A DNA stretch of 64,000 nucleotides from Ischnura elegans. Its lineage: Eukaryota; Arthropoda; Insecta; Odonata; Coenagrionidae. The position numbers were made by a program, and so were the translations under genes. Each line of letters opens with the position of its first letter. Within the stretch, counting starts at the first letter, position 1. The notes under the pieces are model-generated. The model was not told the origin of the DNA, ran no database searches, and was given only the letters and a program-made list of their open reading frames with translations. The stretch covers positions 8,928,001 through 8,992,000 of the forward strand of contig NC_060252.1 in assembly GCF_921293095.1 (NCBI RefSeq). The letters are read 5' to 3'. Of the stretch, positions 39,401 through 51,400 are shown in pieces.

Positions 39401-42400
39401 TTTTTACTGTACTAGGGCAATGAGATTTATTCAGAAGGAATATGCAGGGGTAGGTGTGAGAAATACAGTCCAAAGTTTCTTGGTTTACTTTATGGAACCT
39501 CGATATTAGAAAATAAAATTCATTTTAATGATATTCGAACATAATCAATTTGACCATAATCGCCTCAATTCGCAATTAAACCATCTCTTCAATCTTATAA
39601 TCCAAGGTAGCCCGCCCTAGTTCATTCCCGCCATTTTCACTTCACTCCTGACCGGTCTGAGAAGAAATTCTCATAGCGAACCTAGTGCCTATGGACCGGT
39701 GCTCCGGAGCACTTCTGTCTGTAGCATATGGTAGCGAATGTAGCGTATATTGGACCGCACCCTTAGAGAGCAATTCATTTTTGAACTGATTCATTTCAGT
39801 GAACAGTTTGTTTTAGCAGTTTGGTTCTTTTTGTGCCATCTCTACTGTGGAGGTATGTGAGCTAAATGGTACCACTACCCATAGGCAGTGCAGCCCTCAC
39901 TTCCTCTATAGGGGAAATTTGTGCATGGTGGATGCACTCTGGTACAGTATGCACCAGGTATCCATTTTCCCTCGTGCCTATATTGTCAGTGAAAATTTTC
40001 AAGCAAAAATGTGAAGTTATGCACACCTACATATGTATAAAGGTTGTCGAACCCTGTCATTGGAGAATCATAGTTTGCCTTGTGTGCAATTAGATTTATG
40101 TGTGTGAGTCTCTCGGCTTACGTATGATGATTTTTACCATGACTGAAGCTGAGTCTTTTTTAGTATTAGTTAAGTTTAGTTCTTAAGTTAGCCACATGAT
40201 GTATTGAGAAAAGAAAATGAAAGTGTAGAAACTTTTAAAAATAGGAATGGCCCTTGAATTCTTTGGTTGCATAAGTTTATTCAAACATATTCTCTGATTT
40301 TGTTAATACCCACTGATATTCGTCCTCAGTGACGAGTCATTTTTCACCAAAATTTGAGTTTTTTCACTCTATAAGGGTCTCTTTGTAGAGAGTCCTTGAC
40401 CATTCCTCCAAGAGCCTCAGAAAATTTTACTCTCATGTCATTTTAAATTATACAGACATTTTAAAATTAATCTCTAATTTTCTCGGACTGTAATGACATC
40501 TTTTTTTTATGCAATGAGTGTTGGTGTACACATCATGAAATAATCAGTCAACATCTAGCTCTCCTTTTTAGTTTTGTAAAAGATTTTTGCCTTTTTTTAT
40601 TCATTAGGTACTGAAATTAACTGCTGGAAGTATTAATTATGGAGGGAGAGTGACTGATAATTGGGATCAACGATGTATTAATACCATAATTGCGGATTAC
40701 TACCATCCTGATGTATTAAATGAAGATCATGTATTTGTGGAAGATGGCTCATACCACCAGGTATAAAAACTTTCAATTTGCTTCTTTTTTGGCTGGAAAA
40801 TCGGCTTCCTGCACTCCTATAGAAATGTATGTATGTACATATTTATTTCGAAAAATGCCTCTGAGGCATGGGCGGTGTGGAATGAAGACTTCTGGGCTGT
40901 GTTGAGAAATATCTTTATGCAAGCATTCTTGATCATTCAGGACTCAGCCCTGTGTGGCAGTATTGGCTGTTGGTTGTAAAAAATGTGGCTGCTGGCTATT
41001 GAAGGTGGTGGCTACTGCAGAGGTGGAATTTACATTGCTTTCATGGGAAACATATTTTTTCCTAGGAGAAAGTGGCTTCTAGTGCAGTGCCTCAAAAATG
41101 TGGCATGTGTCCACTGCTGGGATTTGGTAATCGTGGCAGCGCTTCCTTTCTTTTTCTTTCCCCTCTTAAGCCCCTCCCCAGGCGATCAGGCATATCAATT
41201 GAAGTACTGAGTCCTGCCCCTGGTGGTTGTAGCCTTCTAAGGGCCCGCCCTTGGTCATTATCCGCTGCTGGGTTTCGGTATCTACAGAAAATCATAGGGT
41301 TTCTCTTCCTCATAGGGAAATAATTCCTTTCTGTAGAAACAGCAAATCATGGTTTCACTAGTAGTTGCCCACGACATCCTAATGATGGCTTTGGGATTTC
41401 CTTATCCCCTCCCTTCCAACCCTATCCTCACCCTGAAGGCATTGGTGGGCTCCCCATTGTGGCGACACCTCTTTCCTTTTCCTTCCCCTCCAAACCCCTC
41501 CTCGGGATGACTAGGCATTTCTGTTATTTTACTGAGTCCCGGTCCTGGTGGTTGTAACCTTGTAAGGACCCACCCTGTGTCCTCATCCATTGCTGGGTTT
41601 TAGTGCTGCTAATTTATGGGTTATTGCTACCTATTAGTTAGTTTGTGGTTAATGTCAGATGCAGCCACTAGGGATCACCAACCATAGGGTGGCGCCAATT
41701 CCCTTTTTTTAAACTATAGTTATCTAACTCCATTATAAAGTGGTGTCCTGGAGGGGGGTTGTGTAAGACATAGAAATATGCATTTCATACCAAATTTATT
41801 ACAAACATGTTTTCTTGGCAGTAATACATTAGTGGATAAAATCATCACTAGCCATAAAGGAGCTAATGAAAGGCAGATATAATTACATATTCTTACCAGA
41901 AAGTATACAAATATTGAAAGCTACTGCATGTATTGGAATATATACTTTTAGTTGATGTTGCAATGTCATGACCAAGTAAAGTTTCACTCAAATGAATTTC
42001 TCACGCGATAAAACATGATTCTCATAATATTTCATGGTGATTTTATTACTAAGGTCATTTTCATCTACAATCTCTCAACATATTTAATGTAATATTAAAT
42101 ATATAATGTCATAATTATTTAACATGAGATTTTAAGAATTCGATCGCAGATGCATTTTTGTTTCTGTGAATTCTTAAAATCTCATATTAGAATTATGTAA
42201 AAAATGGCTTTTTTAATTGTTCATTTCATGGAAAAATAATTTTTAGGACAAATTGCATAGGTATCTGACTGACTTGAAGAGGACCTAAACAAATAAATAA
42301 AATAAAATTTGCTACATTTGAATGGTTGGGAAAGAAATGCATATTTGAACTCATCCTTTGATCATACAATTTGGATAGGCATTATTTTAGATCCATTACT

Positions 42401-45400
42401 GCTTTTTGACTTTAAAAAAATCACCATACTCATATGTATATGATTTTTCCATACTATGCCATGTATAGTGCATGATCTGAGGTCCTTACCAAGATGACCA
42501 AATGTGTTCAATGCCTTTAGTTTATCTGGTAGATAGTATTTAGGGATTGTCATAAAGAAATATTACCTGTGATAAGGGTGACAATATCATGAAATTTATG
42601 ATGATGGGTAATACAAGGTTATTGGAGAAAAATTCTAGTTACTATAGTTAACTGTAGATGTAGGTAATTAAATATATTCTGATAAAATTATTACTTTTGC
42701 AGCTTCCTGGTTCTTCTACCATTGATGAATATATGACATACATCCAACAATTGCCAATCAATGATGATCCTAGCCTTTTTAATTTGCACTCCAATGCTGA
42801 CATAAGCTATGCCCAGAGTGAGACATTTAACCTATTGGACATTTTACTTAGTTTACAACCCAAAGTAGTGAGTACTTCAGAGGGACAATCAGAAGAGGAT
42901 GCCACCACTCAAGTGGCTATTAGGATTTTGGAAATTGTGCCTGATCCTCTCCCATTGTACCAAATAATGGAGAAGTATGCTTTTTGCATTGAATATTTGC
43001 CATTCATAGTGATGTAATAGATTCTATTTGCCCTTTAAGATGTGTACATATTTGTATCTGCGTTACTATTTTTCTTTAGTTATGTAGGTCTATGCCAACC
43101 TACAAATTATATAGCATGGCGTAGTGTTTTGATGGCAAGTAGCCAAGGGGCCTTTTAGGGCTTTAGCCCCTCCCAAAATTTGTTGTGGCCCCTTGTGCAA
43201 TACATCTGCTGTAGAGGTCACTTATAGCTCAGGGTCACTACTCCTCAAAACTCTGTTTTACGATTAAGTTACATTACATGTCTACCAGAAAATTACTTTG
43301 AAGAAACATTTCAGAAACTTAGCCCCAAAGTGAAAAATATTTGCAAAAAAACAAGTAGATTTTGAGAACACAAGCCTATGGAACCCAAGCCATATTTTTT
43401 ATGTTAGTATTGGTAAAAACAATTGGTGACTATAAACTTCAGCATTGTGCAAACAAAATCTATTGCTTACTAGATAACACAGTGAACTTCGTATCACCTT
43501 TGTATCTATCTATAATTGTCAAAATCAATTACAGTTAGTTCTTCTCGCCAAAACTCAAAAATGGCTTAAACGATTTAGCTAATTAAGGTTATAAAATATT
43601 TTTGGAAGTCAAAAAATTTGATGTCCCGCCTTTCAACCACGTCATGGAGTATCTAATCATTGTAATACAAATAATTATGTTAACAAGTAAGTATCTACGT
43701 ACAATTTTTTCGGTCACTACCGTTTGTGACCTATCACTCTTAAATGCAATTATTAAGTAAAACTTTCTTAAAATTCATATGAATATAATATCTTCATCTA
43801 CATTTAATGCAACACAATTACAAAACAGTTTATAAATTTATCTGATAATCTATAATTTTTTAATTCTTTGTGGAGTGTAAATATTCAAAGACTACGAAGT
43901 CATGTGAAAAAAGTGTTGGCTAAATAGTGCTAACAATCATTTCCCATTCCAGAAACTAATGAGCATAATGATCAGTAGTCCAGGAAATGAAGCTCATAGA
44001 AGTGCAAAACCTTGCAATTTTTTCAAACTGAATCGATTTGCACAAAAATTTGGGATTAGACTAATTATACCCCCTACTTCAAAATCTATATTATGCCGAA
44101 GGGCGCTTTTTATTTTTTAGGGGTGAAAACTACCCCTAAAAACTGAAACTTAAAAAATTATTTTTTAATGCTATAAAAGAAATGTAAAAAAGAATTTTCA
44201 AACAGAATCGAGTTGCATAAAAATTTGTGATTATACTAATCATACCTCCTTTAAATATTTTTTTCAAACCGAATCGATTCGCATAAATATTTGGGATTAG
44301 ACTAATCATACCCCCTTCTTCAAAATCTATATTATGCCAAAGGGCACCTTTTATTTTGGGTGCGAAAAGCCTAAGCATTCAGTCTGATGTTCATTACTAA
44401 TCCCACTACCTCTCAGGTTATTTTTGAGGGGGGGGGGGAATGTTTTCCGCTCACAATAGAAAAATGTCTAGAACCAGCACTGGTTGTCCACAGTAGAAGA
44501 TGCAACTTTTGAAGGAGGCAATAGAGGGTGTGGATGGAGAGAGAACTAAGGGAGGAGAGGATGTTGAAAACTCTGTAAGAGAATGTTTGAAAAGATGGAG
44601 GGAAAGAACACTGGATTCAAGAATAGAATGAAATGGAATAGGGCATACCTATTGCAAATTAAAGGGGAAAATTCAATTTGGGAAGGGGAGGTAGCTGGGT
44701 TTGGTAGGTAAAATATTCCATGTGAACCTACCTTAGCACATAAAATACATTAAATTATAAAACAATAGTTAACTAATACCCACATAGCATGAAATATCTC
44801 AGAGACATTACGATGCCATATGCATGTAGATGCCTGTAAGTGTATTCATTTGCCTATTATTCTCTTCAGTTGCTTAAATTATTTGTAAATTTTTTTATTC
44901 ATAAATATTCAAGGGGTATAAAAATGAATGAACAATTTAAGAAACTGAAGCTCACAAAATACCTAAATAATAGGCAAATTGAAACAAATGAATATTTTCG
45001 TGGGACAAATGTTACCGCTGAGATACTTCTCTGAGACATCTATACATGCATCTTAGATATTTACGTCTCACAAATACCTAATTGCTACCATGTGGGATGT
45101 TGAGAAAATTTGGCATCACAAATACGAGTATTATTGCACTTAAATACCCAATATATTCAAAGCTATAATACCAAATAAAAAAAACAGGGAATAAAATAAT
45201 GACACAGTTACTTGTAAACAATTATATGTTGATTATTTATCTACTGCCTGTACGTAATTAAAAGTAAGTTCTTTGCAGGTATCCAGTAAGATATGAGGAG
45301 TGTTTCAACTCTGTCTTGGTGCAGGAAGTATTGAGGTTCAACAGACTTATTAAAATTATCAACTCTTCATTAAATGATTTGATAAGAGCTCTGAAAGGAC

Positions 45401-48400
45401 TTGTGGTAATGTCAGAAATCCTTGAAGATATGGCGCTAAGTCTGTCAAAAAATTATATCCCGTCATTGTGGGCATCTAAGGCATATCCCTCCCTGAAACC
45501 GCTGGGTACGTACCGAATTAAAATTAAATTTTCCCATGGTTCCCAGAAGTAAAGCTAAAGAAATGAAAGAAGGTAATAAACAGTGGAACCTCGTTAAAGC
45601 GAGTACGGGCTATAGCGACACCCCCGCTATTACGAGAGATAGCCGATGCACCGTCAATTGACCCTGTAATAAGAGTGTTAAAAAATTCGTTTTTGCGAGA
45701 CCCTTTCGGTGTTGGCTCTCGCCATAGCGAGGGTTTCACCGCCGGAAGACTTTCATGAAGACTCCTTAACCCTTTCGAGACCGCGGAGTTTTCGTCTTAG
45801 CTTGACTGCTGTACCGAGCCCCAAGAGACTCTTCTTTCTCGTGGTATGGAGCACTTTTGGAGGGCATTCGTTAAGAAGGGTCTCGCTGAACCTTTTTCGA
45901 CCCCTCCACGGTGGGACTCCGCATTATCTCCGACTCCGAGAGTAGTTGTGCTCCCTCCTTTCCGGGTTTACGACCATACCTGCGGCATTGGTTCGAGGTC
46001 AACTTATGTATTGCTTATATGTATTTAGCAAATGGATAATTGTTGCTTGCACGTAAATTACAGACATAGAATATAATTCCTCATTTTTATCTGAGCATTG
46101 TCAAATTTTAAACGAAGTTCTAAGGCCATTATCAAAGCATTTAACGCAGCAACAATTTCCATGTTGATGTTTATACATAACTCGAGATTTAAGTTAATAT
46201 TTGTCGTAGAATTTCGTTTAAAAATTCTAAACGCTGCTCAAAAGACAAACAATTCAATTCTTAGTTTATATTTCTTGAGAAATGAACAAATATTTATTTC
46301 GAAAATTGACTCTATAAACAATTGTATGACCGCTGTCTCTTACCGCTGAGAGGGGTTATAAAAGACGAAGGGTCCGGGTACCTGCTCCCGGATTCGGAGG
46401 GTTAATCCTAAACCCCGAAGCGTTGGGTCCCGAGACAAAGGCGACCTAAACCCACGACCGCCCTGAAAGGGGGAGAGCTAGAAAACGTATTTTTCGGGTT
46501 TCGTTATCTTGACCGGGAAAATCTCACACGTACATATACGCCCGTGGTCTCCCGGGTCAGGAAACGTCCACACGTATATATACGTGTACGGTAGGGAAAA
46601 GGTTAACCTCTGTAATTGCTAGCGATCTGTTAGAAATGAAGTTAATGGAGTGCTCAGTCTCAAATTTATGTGGTAAACTGTCGTTCAATAAATATAATGA
46701 TGACGAAACAATGCTTTGCATGATTTTTATTCAGTGCGGCGCTTATAAATTGTTTGAATAGTTAGTCGTTATTTGAGTAAGGAAATTTATTGATGCAAAA
46801 AAACATCGCCTTTCGTCTGGATTTATGCTTACGTTTATCGGATAGATGTTTATCTGTCGCCGCACCACTCCTGGGGCGGAATTCTGTACACGGATACCGA
46901 CGATCGTCGGTGTCGGTAGCTACCGACGATCGTCGGTAGCACCGATAGAAATGTGATTCACAAAACGCCGCTACCGACAGATTGTCGGTGCAACCGACAA
47001 ATTCGTGACGTATTGCTTTTGTCGGTACGAAAGTGGCACCCGCACGCGAGGCTAGGCGCCTCGACCAATCATATTTCTCCTTTCTTTGCATTAAACAAAT
47101 GAGGCTCCGAAAACGCCATCTGTTATTCGTCAGCCCGCGAAGAAGTTAAAAAGAGTTGATCAATGCTTTGTGAGATACTTACGATGTTTAATCACTCTGC
47201 GAACACAATTTCTTACTCCCGTTGTTGCGATGTGGCTTGTATTCCGAGATTTTGCTGTATTTACTATCGGATTTTTTCTAGCCCAAGTAAAAAAGCCTTT
47301 ATATTCAAGGATTCAACGGTCGTTGATAGAAGAACACCGGCAACATTTGGTGCTCAATGTATTGGAATTTTCAAGTATAATTGTCTTGAAGAGGACTTTG
47401 TCTGCTACATAATTGTTCACCTACGCTTATTATAATTGTATTCTTGGGATTAGCAGTGACGAAATTATTTTTATTAGTATTGTAACAATGTAGCTTCATC
47501 TTGAGCCACGGCTTGTTTAAATCGTTTGCCTCATTGTTCGCCGTAAGTCCTATACTTCCACAAGGGTAATTCTTTAATTAGAAAACATTTTTGTCGCTTG
47601 AATTAACATTTTGGGCTATTTAAAATAGATTCGTTGAGAAAAACATCGAGATTCCGCGGATGTCACGGAAGGTATCATCGCGTCAAGTGTTGTGATTGTG
47701 AACTTGAGTGACATACTTTACGCTATCTATTTGGAAGTGTTAACTTTTGCATTTTGATACCATTTGTGTGTTATTTCAAACTTTGCGTTGATATGACTTT
47801 GACTAAATATGCTTGATCAGTGTTAATTTGTGATATACCGTTGAAAGTATGAAGGTTTTCTCGTGTTGAAATGAAATTTTTGTAGTTTTATGATGAATAA
47901 TTCATTAAATGTTTCCTTGTTTCGTGCAATCATTCTTTTTATTTGCCCCTTTCTACCGATGGTATACACGGTACGTACCTACTCACAATCAGTGCTCTTA
48001 AGTAATAATGAAAATCTATCTTGAAGTCCCGTACGGTGTTTGGTTAGTATGGTGAAGTAAATTCAGGAGTAATTTTACGGGAAGTTTTGTGCACCGGTAA
48101 CGACGTCAAAGAGTGAGAGGAGTTAAGTGATGCCATTTATATTCTTCTAAAATATAGTAGCAATATGCTTTTTCTATTTCGTCGTTGCTGTCTGATGCTC
48201 TCAAGAGTACTTACGAAGGTAGGAGAGTTATTTTCATTATAAACCCCATTCTCAGATGCTCACATAGGGTATTGAAGTTAATATGAAAGTGAACGAAATG
48301 TCCACGTATATATTTCATTGAAAGTGCATCAATAGGCATTCGTTTTTATTGAAAATATAAATTAATTTCGGATCCAAACTTTACGAATCAACAATAGATA

Positions 48401-51400
48401 CCTATCGTGTCTTGTTGTGAGTAATTTAAAAGCAAAGCAATACGTTACATACTTAAAATTACGGAATATTTATAATGTAAAATACCTTACGCTATTGGAA
48501 CGCATAATGTAATATACGTGTAACATTGGTAAAGTTAAATACTGCTCCCACTATGTAAATTTTACGTTTCAAGTGTTTAATCAATCATTTTTATTATAAA
48601 TAACATACAATTAGAGCGCTTCCACGGATCTAGCGTCGTAGATTATGATTTAAAATCGTCAGCTTAGGCCGAAAAGTGTAAACAAAAGTCCGCCATGTTG
48701 CTAAAAATTTGTCGGTAGGTCCTACCGAGCGTTTTGAAATCGTCGGTATGTACCGACGGGTTTACCGACAACTGTCGGTGGGATAACGACAATCGTCGGT
48801 AAAACGTGTCTCCTGAATCGCTCGTACCGAGACTTATCGGTAGGACCGGCTTACCGACACCGACAATCGTCGGTACGGTGTACAGAATTCCGCCCCTGTT
48901 CCTGTATATCTGTTCGCAATTGGCTATTATTTGCTCCACCTCCGGTAAAGCGACAATTCGCTATAGCGAGTGTTTATTAGTGCACCGTGGGGTGTCGTTA
49001 TATCGAGGTTTCACTGTAACCCATTAATCCCTTATTTGGGGACTCATTTTTCCAATTCTTATAAAATCAGTTTCACAATATTCAAATACATCAGGAACCT
49101 GATACTGAGCTTAGAGCGTAGGTGATGAATGTTGTCAGATATGTTTGGCCCAGCAAAAACTATCTGGCTGGATAAAAAAAATGCTTTCTGATAAAATATA
49201 TCGGGCGAGAACAAAATTTTCTGGCCCCAATATTTTTTTCATATTTATTGTACCATTATTAGAAATCAGTAATGTCATTTATCAATATTAAACAATTACC
49301 ATAATTCAGAATTGAATTTTTAATATTGCCCAGGCTATCCCAAGAATTCTCTTTCTGTGTTCTAGTCTGTCACATATCTAAACAAAATTTTAATAGGAGA
49401 CGGTTGCAGGTATAGGAGTAAATTGGAGTGTGCTATGTATATTTATGCACCCAAATACCTGCATCAATGGCACTACTAATACATGGTGGGTCAATGTGCA
49501 TTAGTGATGTATACTTTCCCCTTAGCAGTAACCAACTTCTATACTAAATTTAGGCATTTATGATCAATGATATTCAACCAAGTACATATAATAACTGGGG
49601 GATTGTACAGCTGCATAAGTATTTATTTAAAAAAACACATGGGCCCAGTTTACTTGGTCTGGAAAATATCTCTAACCAGACGCTTATTTAAATGCTGAAA
49701 TTTATTTAAAGTGCTCTTCTATTACCAAAGATTAAAAAAATTATTTTTAAACCCACTTATTTATTCAAACAAAAAACAAGAAAATAAACAACCCTGCCAT
49801 GGCCTAAGGTCTCTCATTTGAATCCCAAATACATATTCTGGTCCTATAAGAACAATGAATGAATTAAGTTAGCAAATCCCCAACTGTAGCCTATGCATGC
49901 TTGCAAGATATCATGTGGATTTAAAATCATGATAGGAAAGAAGAAGTACCTATAGGAGAGAATTTAAGTAAGCTTCTGATCAGAGATATTTTCCAGACAG
50001 TAAACTGGGCCCATGTGTTGTTTTAAACAAATTATTCTACTCAAGGATAAATTAGAACAGAATTTAAGAGTTATAATTAACATCTTAGATAATACAGAGA
50101 GCCATCTGGGTATTACTATTGTTTTTACTTAAATCTAGATTTTTGACTTTGAAATTACTTTATGTTCACAATGTATCCCTTTATTTCACAGTTAAATTTT
50201 CATTTACCAAAACTTTCAGGAGCATGGGTGTCTGATCTTAAAAAAAGGATAGAGTTTTTACAGAAATGGGTTGATGAAGGGATTCCAACAAGTTTCTGGA
50301 TATCAGGATTCTTTTTCCCTCAAGCTTTTTTGACAGGAACTCTCCAGAACTATGCCAGAAAATATGTTGTATCTATTGATACGCTGACATTTTCATTTGA
50401 GGTATGAACATTAAAATCAATTACATATTGATCTTGCATCCAAGTGCTATTGTATCACCAAAGATAAAAAAATCGTTTTAAAATCAACATATTTATTAAA
50501 ACTTAAAAGGAAAAAATAAACCACCCTGCCATGGCCTAAGGTCCCTCTTTCGAATATAACAGATTAAACAGTTTTTTCATAACCAAAACATGGTGAGCTT
50601 TCCCTTTACATTTGACCCTGGAGGGATGTAAATTCATTGTCATATATTTGTATTTGATTTTTTAGTGGAAGCATTATGATGAATGCCTACAGAGAAAGAT
50701 TTCAGATGCTAGAATTGATAAAAACTATATTTTTGGTTTTGAGGATGTAGTCTTCATGTAAAATTTAAACATGGGACCTTTGGCCAAATCAGAGTGGTTT
50801 ATTTTCTTCTTTTTAGTTTGAATAAAAATGTGAGCTTTTAAATAATTTTGTTGCATTATTTTTTTCTAATAAGTTAAAAAAAACATGGTTTTTCAGATTA
50901 ATTTCTTAACCTTTTATAATATTATTATTCAATTTTATTTTATAAAATTTATTCCTCTAAGGCTACCAATAACTTCCACACAAAGATGTGAAAACTAGCG
51001 AACTCTTAACCTTTTCCCTACTAAAGACGTGAATATGCGTCTGAACATTTCATGACCCGGGAGACGAAACCCATATATTTTCGTTGGAGATTTTCCTACG
51101 CAGGTGAATGAATGCCAAATATATACGTTTCCTCCCCCTTGTATGATGGTCGCGGGTGTGCGATGTTTTTTTTTCAGGACCCAACACTGCAGGGCTTAGG
51201 CTTTACCCTCAAAATCCAGGTGCAGGTACCTGGACCCCTCTTCTTATATAACCCCTCTAAGCGGTAAGGGACCGTCATACAAATACATAATTATCCAGTC
51301 ATTTTGGGAAATATATATTTTTTCCTTTCTCAAAAAACATAAACTAATAATTGAATTACTTGTTTTAAGCAGTGTTTACAATTTTTAAATGAAGTTCTAT

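Larger units (their letters stand above)
45581..49016. mobile_element. pogo-like element interrupted by two nested insertions
   Basis: The left end CAGTGGAACCTCGTTAAA and, inverted on the right, CAGTGAAACCTCGATATA, followed by TA on the right (49017-49018). The left flank is AA rather than TA, probably a point change. After removing the two insertions only about 570 bases remain, so it is a MITE. Confidence 0.75.

Noticed and set aside
47163..47435. Open frames inside the Harbinger-like element
   Set aside because: No DDE, Myb or other transposase motif seen; two frames overlap on the same strand, suggesting chance.
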